Below are positions 54,974 through 62,757 of a stretch of DNA of 64,000 nucleotides, in pieces (position 1 is the first letter of the stretch; every line of letters starts with the position of its first letter). The stretch spans positions 1 to 64,000 of the forward strand of contig CAMHNO010000010.1 of the NCBI GenBank assembly GCA_946186575.1, given 5' to 3'. The stretch is from an uncultured Prevotellaceae bacterium (lineage in GTDB: Bacteria; Bacteroidota; Bacteroidia; Bacteroidales; Muribaculaceae). Both the position numbers and the translations under genes were made by a program. The notes under the pieces were generated by a model. That model was not told the origin of the DNA. It saw only the letters and a list, made by a program, of their open reading frames with translations, and did no database searches.

Positions 54974-57900
54974 TCAGTCAGCCAAGAGAATGCTGTAGAC
55001 CATAGTCACATCGGTCGATGTAATGTGGCCATCACCATTCACATCGCTGGTGCCGAGGAAAGTGGTGTCGCCATCGAGCAGGTAGTTGTAGAGGGCGGTC
55101 ACATCGGCGGCGGTCACGCTACCATCGCAGTTCACATCGCCACCAGGCCGCACCGCGATGGTGTATTTAGCCAAACCGTTTCCAGGAACATACATGAAGA
55201 GCTCCACCTCGTTGGCACGCCCGTTAGGCACCGCAAGGCATGGTGTGCTCATGGTGGTGCTGTTCACCACGCCCATACCATTCTTGGGCAACGTCCACAG
55301 CACGTTCATGCCGGCAAAGTCATCACCGCCGGCATTCATCGCCACGCGGAAGTTGTGGCCTTCGGGAGTCTGGTAGTCACCACTGGAATAGAGCAGGAAG
55401 TGCTTGCCACATAGCTCAAAGGCATCGATGCCATCGCTGGCGCCACCAGTTTTGGTCAAAGAGTTATTGCTCTCGAAACTATCGACAATGGCTCCTGTTT
55501 CAACATTATACTTAGTGGGCTGGATGCCAGAACCATGCACGATAGCCACGGTTGGACTCAAAGCCTTGATGCGTGGCGAGGTGCCAAAGTTGGTAGCCGA
55601 GGCTGGATACAGAGCCGCCACATTAGTCACTGTGGTGCTTGCAAGACTGCCATCCTCTATAGTCCAACTAATCAGCTCGGTGCTACGTGAGAGTGCGGCA
55701 AATACCATGAAGTTGCCCGACGTCACATCGCCCAGCACATCGATATGATCGATGCGACCACTTGCCTCATTGCTGGTGAGACTGGCGCGCATAGTGGCGG
55801 CTCCAGTGGCAGGATCTATGCTGTAAATCACCAGCGGGGTAGTGTTAATTTTTAGCACCATGTTGCTGATGAGCAGATTGCCTGCATCGTCAACGAGCAC
55901 ATTATTGCACGGGAAATAGCTGCCTTTCACCTCCTCGGGCAGTGCAATGTCGCGCTGCCACTCGCCGTTGCCACTGCTGTAGACGCGAAGGTAACAGTTG
56001 GCAGTGGCCGTGTTTTCTTCACGACCAGTGATGTAGATGTTGTCACCTATCACGGCAAACGAGCGGTTGAACGAACCAAAGTTCTCTTGCTCAAAGTTAT
56101 TGTAGTTGCTCTTCACCGAGCGCAACCAGTTGTTGGTCACTCGCACGTCGCCAACCGGAAGGTAGGTGTCGTTGTCTACGTCCACTTTCATCACATAGCC
56201 AGTCTCGGTGCTGCCAGTGGTGATGGAGGTGATGGTGAAAGAGCGGATTTCGCTCACACTGGGGTCGCAACCTGCGGCGGTAGTGCTCACCCGCCAGTAG
56301 TAGGTGCCCAGGCCCAGCAGCGAGATCACGCACTGCGACGTCAGGTTTCCTGCCTCGCTTTGGAGATAGTTTACAGTATTTACCACATCGGTGAAGGCTA
56401 TGTCGCGCGCCACTTCGAGCTTATAGGTGTCGGCACCCACGTTGGCTATCACAAACTTGAAGTTATCGTCAATCTCGGCACCATCGGTGGGCGAAATAAG
56501 AATGGCCTGCGGCGCAAAGTCGCGCTGCTCGGTCATGAACGATGCCACCAGGCTCAGTTTGTCGAACTTGCCTGTTTCCATCGTGGTCACGCGCCAGTAG
56601 TAGCGTGTGGCCGAGGCAAGCGAGCTCAGGTCGAGGGTGACATGGTTCTGCTCAATGCCACTCTGGCTTATCAACACATTATTAAATAGATTGTCGCTTG
56701 CCACTTCAATCTTGAATGTGGCACCAGCAACTTCGCTCCACACAAAATCTTGCGACCACTGCGCCACTGCATCGTCCACGGGCGAGAGCAGAGTCACTTG
56801 CTGGGCATCGCCAGCGGGGGCATTGAGGTAGGCAGGAGCATACTCGTGGTTGTAGCCGTCGACACTTGTCACGGCAAACCAATAGCCGGTGGCATAATTG
56901 TTGTCGAGCGTGAGGCTGTTGTTGTAGGTCACTGCCACAAGATAGTCGCTCTTGATGCCTTCGAACTGCTGACTTGTGATGGTGCTCACATCCACACTGG
57001 TGGGGATGGCATAGATGGCATATTTCACAAGCTCGCCATCGACGGCGTCCCACGTGAGGGTGCTGCCGTTCAGTGCTAAGCCCGAGGGCGTGTCGAGGTT
57101 GTCCTTGGGTTTCCATTCCAGGGCTGGTGGCAAAGCCTTGTGCTGAAAGATGGTGCTCACTAAGTAGTCGCCCAGGCCTGTCATGCGCGGGCCGTTAAGG
57201 TAGCGCGACGAGTAGAAGTTCACGCCGGGAGCGTTGTTCTCGGTGTACTGGCGGCTGAGAAGCACCTGTGCCGCAATCTCCTGCCAACTCGAGGTGGTGT
57301 TGCCGTCGTTGTCCATGAAGTAGATGTTCTGGCTGGCATAGTGATGACGTCCAAAGTGCTTGGCAATGTAGCTCCACCACTGGGTCAAGGGGCCAAAGGG
57401 ATTGGTCGAGTGATTGCGCTTCCAGTAGAGCTGCGGCGATATGTAGTCGATGGTGCCCTCCTCGAGCCATGCCAGCGGGTCGCTGAAGAGCGACGAGTAC
57501 TGCCAGTCGCTACCGGTGGGGCAAGGGGTCACGCCGTGCTGCGACGCGCTGGTGGCCGCAGTGCCTGCCACTCCTGCGGGACCAATGGCAAAGCGCACCT
57601 GTGGCTTGACTATCTGAATCATATTATACACGTCGGCAACCATCTGGTTTACTTGGGCACGACGCCAGTCACCAAAGTTGAGGCTCGTACCGCTGTTACG
57701 CCACAACTGGTAGTCGGGGGCGGTGCTGTTGGCCGGAATGCCACTGGGATAGAAATAGTCGTCGAAGATGATTCCGTCGATGTTGTAGTTCTTTATCATC
57801 TCACGGCACACGTTCACGATGCGCTCACGCGATGCTGGCAATCCCGGATTGAGCACGGTGGTGGTAGTGCCGCTGCCATTGGTGTAGCTCAGCAGCATGC

Positions 57901-58360
57901 CCGAACTCTGCAACGCCTGGTCTTGAGCAGTGTTCCATGTGCCTGGGCCACCGTTGGCATAGCGATAGGGATTGACCCAGGCATGGCACTCAATGCCGCG
58001 CTTGTGGCACTCCTCTACCGCAAACTCCAGTGGGTCCCATCCAGGATTGGCACCACGGGTACCGGTTAGGTAGCTCGACCAGGGTTCGTAGCTCGACTGG
58101 TACATGGCGTCGCACATCGACCGCACCTGGATGCACACTGCATTCATGTTGGTGTGAGCAAAGCCGTCAAGATAGTCAATCAACGTCTGTTTTTGGCGTG
58201 CTATCACGCTCGCGCTGGTGCCTCGCTCGCTGGGCCAGTCAATGTTTGAAACCGTTGCCAGCCATGCTGCGCGCATCTCACGCTTTTGATGCTCTTGCGC
58301 CACTGCCACCATGCAGGAGAACAATGCCACAATTATTAAAATTGATAGTTTTTTGGCCAT
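54974..58360 (-). CDS. family 10-like glycosyl hydrolase (GHL10) with C-terminal dockerin-like pair
   Basis: An exported protein of about 1128 residues from the ATG at 58360 (MAKKLSILIIVALFSCMVAVAQ); another ATG 12 bp upstream is possible. The GHL10/DUF187 domain (about 25-400) shows EMRAAWLATVSNIDWPS, WDPLEFAVEECHKRGIECHAW and GIIFDDYFYP; characterised relatives (DigH/YngK type) act on glycan strands such as denuded peptidoglycan. Fn3-like segments (about 430-715) and a propeller-like region follow. The last 56 residues are a dockerin-like pair (GDVNCDGSVTAADVTALYN; SDVNGDGHITSTDVTMVYS). No T9SS sorting domain follows. Confidence 0.85.
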   Translation of the reverse strand: MAKKLSILIIVALFSCMVAVAQEHQKREMRAAWLATVSNIDWPSERGTSASVIARQKQTLIDYLDGFAHTNMNAVCIQVRSMCDAMYQSSYEPWSSYLTGTRGANPGWDPLEFAVEECHKRGIECHAWVNPYRYANGGPGTWNTAQDQALQSSGMLLSYTNGSGTTTTVLNPGLPASRERIVNVCREMIKNYNIDGIIFDDYFYPSGIPANSTAPDYQLWRNSGTSLNFGDWRRAQVNQMVADVYNMIQIVKPQVRFAIGPAGVAGTAATSASQHGVTPCPTGSDWQYSSLFSDPLAWLEEGTIDYISPQLYWKRNHSTNPFGPLTQWWSYIAKHFGRHHYASQNIYFMDNDGNTTSSWQEIAAQVLLSRQYTENNAPGVNFYSSRYLNGPRMTGLGDYLVSTIFQHKALPPALEWKPKDNLDTPSGLALNGSTLTWDAVDGELVKYAIYAIPTSVDVSTITSQQFEGIKSDYLVAVTYNNSLTLDNNYATGYWFAVTSVDGYNHEYAPAYLNAPAGDAQQVTLLSPVDDAVAQWSQDFVWSEVAGATFKIEVASDNLFNNVLISQSGIEQNHVTLDLSSLASATRYYWRVTTMETGKFDKLSLVASFMTEQRDFAPQAILISPTDGAEIDDNFKFVIANVGADTYKLEVARDIAFTDVVNTVNYLQSEAGNLTSQCVISLLGLGTYYWRVSTTAAGCDPSVSEIRSFTITSITTGSTETGYVMKVDVDNDTYLPVGDVRVTNNWLRSVKSNYNNFEQENFGSFNRSFAVIGDNIYITGREENTATANCYLRVYSSGNGEWQRDIALPEEVKGSYFPCNNVLVDDAGNLLISNMVLKINTTPLVIYSIDPATGAATMRASLTSNEASGRIDHIDVLGDVTSGNFMVFAALSRSTELISWTIEDGSLASTTVTNVAALYPASATNFGTSPRIKALSPTVAIVHGSGIQPTKYNVETGAIVDSFESNNSLTKTGGASDGIDAFELCGKHFLLYSSGDYQTPEGHNFRVAMNAGGDDFAGMNVLWTLPKNGMGVVNSTTMSTPCLAVPNGRANEVELFMYVPGNGLAKYTIAVRPGGDVNCDGSVTAADVTALYNYLLDGDTTFLGTSDVNGDGHITSTDVTMVYSILLAD

Positions 58361-58398
58361 TTTTATTATCATTAATAATATTTTTAGAGTTTACAACG

Positions 58399-58406
58399 CA
58401 AAGATA
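58399..58406 (-). promoter_or_regulatory. -7 box for the GHL10 gene
   Basis: TATCTTTG on the minus strand, 26-38 bp from the two candidate start codons. Confidence 0.62.
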
Positions 58407-58575
58407 ATATTTATATCACAAAACATTTGTATCCATTTCTTAAAAATAATTAATAACACTCCAGCACCTGTGTTCACTCCTTTAAAAAGTAGCACCTAAC
58501 ATTGCTTATACCCTAAGCACTGCAAAAAAGCAACTTTTTATCAGGTTAAAACACAATTTTCTCAGTTTTATTTAC

Positions 58576-58583
58576 TAACTTTG
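58576..58583 (+). promoter_or_regulatory. -7 box for the zinc-ribbon gene
   Basis: TAACTTTG, about 108 bp upstream of the start at 58692. An in-frame ATG at 58581 overlaps this box, which argues against that start. The 58.36-58.69 kb gap otherwise holds nothing that I recognise. Confidence 0.6.
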
Positions 58584-58691
58584 GCAATCATTACTAATCG
58601 AAAGGCAACAGCCACAGCGGCGTCGCTAACGACCCGCAGGCGATTGCTGGAGTGTTTAATTAAATTCAGTTTATTTATCAAGTTATCAAAT

Positions 58692-59234
58692 ATGGCTCTA
58701 ATAAGATGTCCGCGCTGCGGAAACTCAGTATCATCCATGGCTCAAGCCTGCCCTCACTGTGGGCAGGTGCTTGCCAACCATCAACACCAGCAACCTGCTC
58801 AGCAAGCAAGCAACGAGGCTAACTACACCAAGCCGCTCATAGCAGCACTCGCCGTTGCCGTTGTGCTGCTACTGGCTCTGGGATTCTATCTGGTCTATTC
58901 GAGCAACCAGCGGTCAACACCCATTCAGTCATCGACCACCGCCACCACTCCTGCTCAGCCACAGCAGCCCGCCACTGCCTCGCACAGCGAACCTAAGGTG
59001 ATTCCCGATGGCTCTCGCGAGTACACCATCGAGTCAAAGCAATATGGCTACGCTTGGGTAAGGAGTGGCACCGACAAGCATTCCGAGACCAACAAGGTGA
59101 AGAAAATTCTCACCGGTGAGCGCTTCTACGGCAAACGACTGGACAACAACCCCGACTGGATGGAGGTTTACGACAACGATGGCACCATGATTGGGTACAT
59201 GTACTACAAGTGCGCACGCATACCCAAAGATTAA
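58692..59234 (+). CDS. zinc-ribbon membrane protein with SH3-like domain
   Basis: A 181-residue protein starting MALIRCPRCGNSVSSMAQAC. The zinc ribbon uses Cys6, Cys9, Cys20 and Cys23. A single membrane span follows (about 53-75; ALAVAVVLLLALGFYLVY), then a Gln/Pro/Thr-rich linker and a C-terminal SH3-like domain (YGYAWVRSGTDKHSETNKVKKI ... DWMEVYDND). The zinc ribbon is therefore cytosolic and the SH3 part probably periplasmic. The function is unknown; related layouts occur in stress or envelope proteins. It leads a plus-strand run with nudix, sirtuin, hemerythrin and luxR genes. Confidence 0.8.
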   Translation: MALIRCPRCGNSVSSMAQACPHCGQVLANHQHQQPAQQASNEANYTKPLIAALAVAVVLLLALGFYLVYSSNQRSTPIQSSTTATTPAQPQQPATASHSEPKVIPDGSREYTIESKQYGYAWVRSGTDKHSETNKVKKILTGERFYGKRLDNNPDWMEVYDNDGTMIGYMYYKCARIPKD

Positions 59235-59263
59235 CACAACCCGCAACAAGACCAACGAGCACA

Positions 59264-59944
59264 ATGGAGAAACATCAGTTTTGCTATAAATATCCTCACC
59301 CTGCTGTGACCACCGACTGTGTGATTCTCGCCTTCGACGGCAAGCAGCTTAAGCTGCTGCTCATTGAGCGAGCACGCGAGCCACACCAGGGCAAGTGGGC
59401 TCTGCCAGGAGGATTTCTCAACATCGACGAGGAAGCCGGGCAAGGAGCATTGCGAGAGCTGCTCGAGGAAACAGGGATTGAAATGGCACAGGTGCAGCAG
59501 TTTGAAGTGTTTTCAACCCCCGACCGCGACCCTCGCGAGCGAGTGATCACCATCGCTCACGTGGCACTGGTGAGCATGCAGCAGGTGGTTGCCGGCGACG
59601 ACGCTGCTAAGGCACAGTGGTTCTCGCCAGATGCCCTGCCCCCGCTGGCCTTCGACCACGCACTAATCATAGCGCAAGCCTTCACATGGCTGCGACGTCT
59701 CATCGAGTTTGAACCCATAGGACTCGATGCCATGCCGCAGCAGTTCCACATCGGCACGCTGCAGCTGCTCTATGAGCAGATAATGGGCACGAAGCTCAAC
59801 GGCGACCACTTAGTCCGCTCATTGCTGCATCACGGCATCATCACACCACTGAGCGGGTGCCCCACCCTCTTCGAGTTCGACCGCGACCGCTGCCGTGAGC
59901 TCAAGGGCAACTGCACTCCACTCAGGGCTTGCGAGGCCCAATAA
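59264..59944 (+). CDS. NUDIX hydrolase with winged-helix C-terminus (NrtR-like)
   Basis: A 226-residue protein starting MEKHQFCYKYPHPAVTTDCV. The Nudix domain has the box GGFLNIDE ... RELLEETGI at about residues 49-72, with the core REXXEE glutamates intact. Residues about 150-226 fit the winged-helix of NrtR/ADP-ribose-responsive proteins (FHIGTLQLLYEQIMG; HGIITPLSG). It could be an ADP-ribose pyrophosphatase, a regulator of NAD metabolism, or both; the intact box favours catalysis. The next gene, 52 bp on, is a sirtuin, which also works on NAD. An in-frame ATG at 59210 overlaps the preceding gene and is not favoured. Confidence 0.87.
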   Translation: MEKHQFCYKYPHPAVTTDCVILAFDGKQLKLLLIERAREPHQGKWALPGGFLNIDEEAGQGALRELLEETGIEMAQVQQFEVFSTPDRDPRERVITIAHVALVSMQQVVAGDDAAKAQWFSPDALPPLAFDHALIIAQAFTWLRRLIEFEPIGLDAMPQQFHIGTLQLLYEQIMGTKLNGDHLVRSLLHHGIITPLSGCPTLFEFDRDRCRELKGNCTPLRACEAQ

Positions 59945-59996
59945 TTAATTGTCACATATTATTAACACACAAAATACTCACTACACACACATCATT

Positions 59997-60701
59997 ATGA
60001 AAAACTTAGTAGTATCGTCAGGAGCCGGCATCAGTGCCGAGAGTGGCATCAAAACATTTCGTGATGCCGATGGATTGTGGGAAAATTATCCCGTCATGGA
60101 TGTGGCAAGCCACACGGGATTCTTGCGAAACCCAGCGCTCATTCACAAGTTCTACAACGAGCGGCGCGCGCAGCTCATCGAAGCACAACCCAACGCCGCA
60201 CACCGCGGACTCGTTGAGCTGGAAAAACACTTCAATGTGAACGTGATAACTCAAAATGTCGACGACCTGCACGAGAGAGCCGGATCGAGCAACGTGCTGC
60301 ACCTGCACGGCGAGCTCATGAAGGTGCGCTCGCTCACTCATGAGGAGAGAGTCTACACACTGCCATGCGACAAACTCACCGACAAGGGACTCACCACCAG
60401 TGTCGACACGCGCGACCCCTACGGCGACCAAGTGCGACCCCACATCGTCTTCTTTGAGGAAGCAGTGCCCAACTTCGACCGCGCTTGCGTGCTGGCACAG
60501 AAGGCCGACATCTTTGTCGTGATTGGAACCTCGCTCGTGGTCTACCCTGCCGCCTCGTTGCTGCACTATGCGCCACGCAATGCCCAGGTCTTCTATATCG
60601 ACCCACGGCCCAGCAGTGTGCCCGACTTTGTGCACGTGATTGCCAAGCCTGCTACCGAGGGAGTGAAAGACCTCATCAACATCCTCACTGCTGAGCAATA
60701 A
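59997..60701 (+). CDS. cobB: NAD-dependent protein deacylase (sirtuin) lacking the zinc cysteines
   Basis: A 234-residue sirtuin from the ATG at 59997 (MKNLVVSSGAGISAESGIKT). The NAD-binding motifs are clear: GAGISAESGIKTFRDADGLW, TQNVDDLHERAG with the catalytic histidine in HLHGEL, and VIGTSLVVYPA. FYNERRAQL supplies the Tyr/Arg pair found in desuccinylase-type (class III) sirtuins. The four zinc cysteines normally between HLHG and the second NAD block are absent: only one Cys occurs there (TLPCDK). It probably removes acyl groups from lysines, consuming NAD. It follows the NUDIX gene. Confidence 0.92.
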   Translation: MKNLVVSSGAGISAESGIKTFRDADGLWENYPVMDVASHTGFLRNPALIHKFYNERRAQLIEAQPNAAHRGLVELEKHFNVNVITQNVDDLHERAGSSNVLHLHGELMKVRSLTHEERVYTLPCDKLTDKGLTTSVDTRDPYGDQVRPHIVFFEEAVPNFDRACVLAQKADIFVVIGTSLVVYPAASLLHYAPRNAQVFYIDPRPSSVPDFVHVIAKPATEGVKDLINILTAEQ

Positions 60702-60732
60702 CCACCACAATTTTTATAGCATCTCCAACAAC

Positions 60733-61428
60733 ATGAACGACTACATCTACAGCCCCACCGACAACCTCTCTGCCCTGGTCACTGCACAACCCGAGTTGCT
60801 GCTCACACTGTCACACTTTGGCATTCCCATGGGATTTGGCGACAAGACTATTGTGCAAGTGTGCCATGAGAACGGTGTGAACCCCGAGTTTTTCTTGCTC
60901 ATCTGCCAGGTCTACAGCAACGACAATTTCCTGCCATCGCAACACGAAATCATGGACACTCCCATGGATGGGCTGGTGCCCTACCTGCTGCAATCGCACG
61001 ACTACTACCTCAACCGCCGCCTGCCACACATCGAGCATCACCTCGACAAGATAGCCTCGATGCTACCAGAGCGCACTGGACTCGCCATCAAGCGATTCTT
61101 CAAGGATTACCTCAACGAGGTGAGGCAGCACTTCGAGCAGGAGGAAAACATCGTCTATCCTCACATTAGCCGTCTTGTCAATCACGAGCCCGACGACCAT
61201 TTCACAATTAAAAGCTACCTCGACAATCATGAGAACCTCGACGACAAGCTTAGCGACCTGGTGCAAATCATCTTCAAGTATCTGCCTGCCAGCAGCAGCG
61301 ACGACGACAGCATCGACATGATTTTCGACATCTTGCAGCTCTCACAAGACTTGCGCAAGCACTCGCTCATCGAGGACAAGATACTGGGACCATTTGTTAA
61401 GCACCTCGAAAAGAAATCTAAGGTATGA
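60733..61428 (+). CDS. hemerythrin domain protein
   Basis: A 231-residue cytosolic four-helix di-iron protein. Candidate iron ligands lie in LPHIEHHLDK, RQHFEQEENIVYPHI, DNHENLDDK and RKHSLIEDKIL, in the spacing expected for bacterial hemerythrin/RIC (YtfE) proteins. The N-terminal 80 residues (DNLSALVTAQPELLLTLSHFGIPMGFGD) resemble the ScdA/DUF542-type preamble. Members bind O2 or NO, or help repair iron centres. Its stop overlaps the start of a LuxR-type regulator by 4 bp (ATGA), so the two are coupled. Confidence 0.88.
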   Translation: MNDYIYSPTDNLSALVTAQPELLLTLSHFGIPMGFGDKTIVQVCHENGVNPEFFLLICQVYSNDNFLPSQHEIMDTPMDGLVPYLLQSHDYYLNRRLPHIEHHLDKIASMLPERTGLAIKRFFKDYLNEVRQHFEQEENIVYPHISRLVNHEPDDHFTIKSYLDNHENLDDKLSDLVQIIFKYLPASSSDDDSIDMIFDILQLSQDLRKHSLIEDKILGPFVKHLEKKSKV

Positions 61429-61994
61429 AAAAGAAAATTCTGATTGTAGAACCAAGCGAAATCATCGTTGCCGGACTCAGTGCAGCACTGCAGCACCCCG
61501 ACATCAGATTGCTGCAGCACGAAGCCACGGCCAACAACCTGGAGCAACGGCTCAACGTGCTCAAGCCCGATGTTCTCATCGTAAACCCCACCCTCAACGA
61601 CAACGTTAACGAGATGCGAAACGGGCGCAACATGGCGGTCGTGGCACTGCTCTACCAGTATGTGAAGCAGTCACGATTGCGCCACTTCGATGCAGTGATC
61701 GACATTCGCGACAGCAAGCAGGCAATTTTGCAAACCATTCTCGACATTAGCGCTAAGGCTATAGCTGGCGATGCCCGAAGCAACCACGAACTAACGCCAC
61801 GCGAGACGGCAGTACTCGTCGAGGTGGCCAAGGGTCTGTCGAACAAAGAAATCGCAGCAAGGCTCAACGTGAGCATCTTCACCGTGACCACCCATCGCAA
61901 GAACATCGTGCGAAAGACCGGCATCAAGAGCGTGGCAGGCCTCACCGTCTATGCCCTGCTCAACAATCTCATCGACGAAGACACCGTGATATAA
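61425..61994 (+). CDS. LuxR-family regulator with degenerate receiver-like domain
   Basis: A 189-residue regulator. The C-terminal LuxR-type helix-turn-helix is clear (LTPRETAVLVEVAKGLSNKEIAARLNV ending at about residue 160). The N-terminal part resembles a receiver domain (KKKILIVEPSEIIVAGLSAAL; LKPDVLIVNPTL), but the acidic pocket is missing and the phospho-acceptor Asp position reads Asn (VNP). It is therefore probably not phosphorylated by a histidine kinase. Translational coupling to the hemerythrin suggests that the hemerythrin supplies or modulates the signal (oxygen, NO or redox); this is inference. Confidence 0.85.
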   Translation: MKKKILIVEPSEIIVAGLSAALQHPDIRLLQHEATANNLEQRLNVLKPDVLIVNPTLNDNVNEMRNGRNMAVVALLYQYVKQSRLRHFDAVIDIRDSKQAILQTILDISAKAIAGDARSNHELTPRETAVLVEVAKGLSNKEIAARLNVSIFTVTTHRKNIVRKTGIKSVAGLTVYALLNNLIDEDTVI

Positions 61995-62088
61995 CTTTAT
62001 AAAACAACTATTAGTGTCCGATAAAACTTTTGTCTAACAGTAACAGGCGACAGATTCAAACAAGTCGAAGACTTGGCAATGTGAGAAA

Positions 62089-62483
62089 GAGGCTGTTGCA
62101 AAACTGCCGAAATTGGCGAAACTTCCCTCTAAGTTAACGTGAGTTCGATGAATTTGTCGTTTGAAAATCAGTGCGTTAGCTGCTCCCCCTCTAAGTTAGA
62201 GGGGGATGCAGGGGGAGTGTGCCCCCCTTGACAGTAATCACACTCCTCAGTCGCTTCGCGACAGCTCCTCTATCTTAGAGGAGCAGCCTGAGACACAGAT
62301 GTTTATTTTCGTCGAACTCACGTTAAGTTAGAGGGGGATACAGGGGGAGTGTGTAAATGCTGATACTACTCAACATTTTGTTTTTCAACAGATTGTTCAC
62401 AATCATACTCCTCCGCCCTTCGGGCACCTCCTCTATCTTAGAGGAGGAGTTTTCATTAGACTCAGAAGTTTTGCAACACCCTC
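62089..62483. mobile_element. second copy of the 201-bp palindromic element, interrupted
   Basis: Left end GAGGCTGTTGCAAAACT (one mismatch to the 21-kb copy), right end identical to that copy. Removing the inner element (62137-62323) and one 7-bp duplicate leaves 201 bp, exactly the length of the copy at 21080-21280, and the two align with only a few differences. It also lies between convergent genes. Confidence 0.85.
62137..62323. mobile_element. 187-bp inner MITE-like element inserted in the outer one
   Basis: Bounded by ACGTGAGTTCGA (62137-62148) and TCGAACTCACGT (62312-62323), extendable to 16 bp with one mismatch. It is flanked by the direct repeat TAAGTTA (62130-62136 and 62324-62330), a 7-bp target duplication made from the apex of the outer element's palindrome. 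It contains its own copies of the CTCTAAGTTAGAG palindrome and of the CTCCTCTATCTTAGAGGAG stem. It has no coding capacity that I trust. Confidence 0.85.
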
Positions 62484-62757
62484 CCACATGCTTGCATCGC
62501 TGATTGCTCGCGAAATGTTAAGTCTCAGACTTGTCTTGCTTCCTGCCCCACCTTTTTGCGACTGATCCCAAAAAGATACGTTGTTTGAAAGAGAAAGTGA
62601 AAAGGCGACTCCCATGGTGGGTGTCGCCTTTTCTTGTGTGATATTTATTGTGGTTGACTGCTCGTGACTTGTGACTAATAAATAACGTGATTTTAATATT
62701 TGGGTGAGCAGTCGCCCTTAATAAATGTCAGGGAACATTTTCTACCAGCTTAATTTA
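62484..62757. other. unexplained intergenic stretch beside the nested elements
   Basis: About 270 bp without a convincing gene. A short minus-strand frame can be read but has no support. It may include another degenerate repeat. A hairpin at 62602-62632 is the only clear structure. Confidence 0.5.
62602..62635. terminator. hairpin terminator
   Basis: AAGGCGAC-T-CCCA pairs with TGGG-T-GTCGCCTT with one T-T mismatch, then TTTTCTT on the plus side. It lies about 125 bp past the stop of the minus-strand gene at 62758. Confidence 0.7.

Noticed and set aside
62089-62483. A CRISPR array in the palindromic region
   Set aside because: There are only two to three copies of each palindrome, no regular spacers and no cas genes; terminal inverted repeats and a target duplication fit mobile elements.
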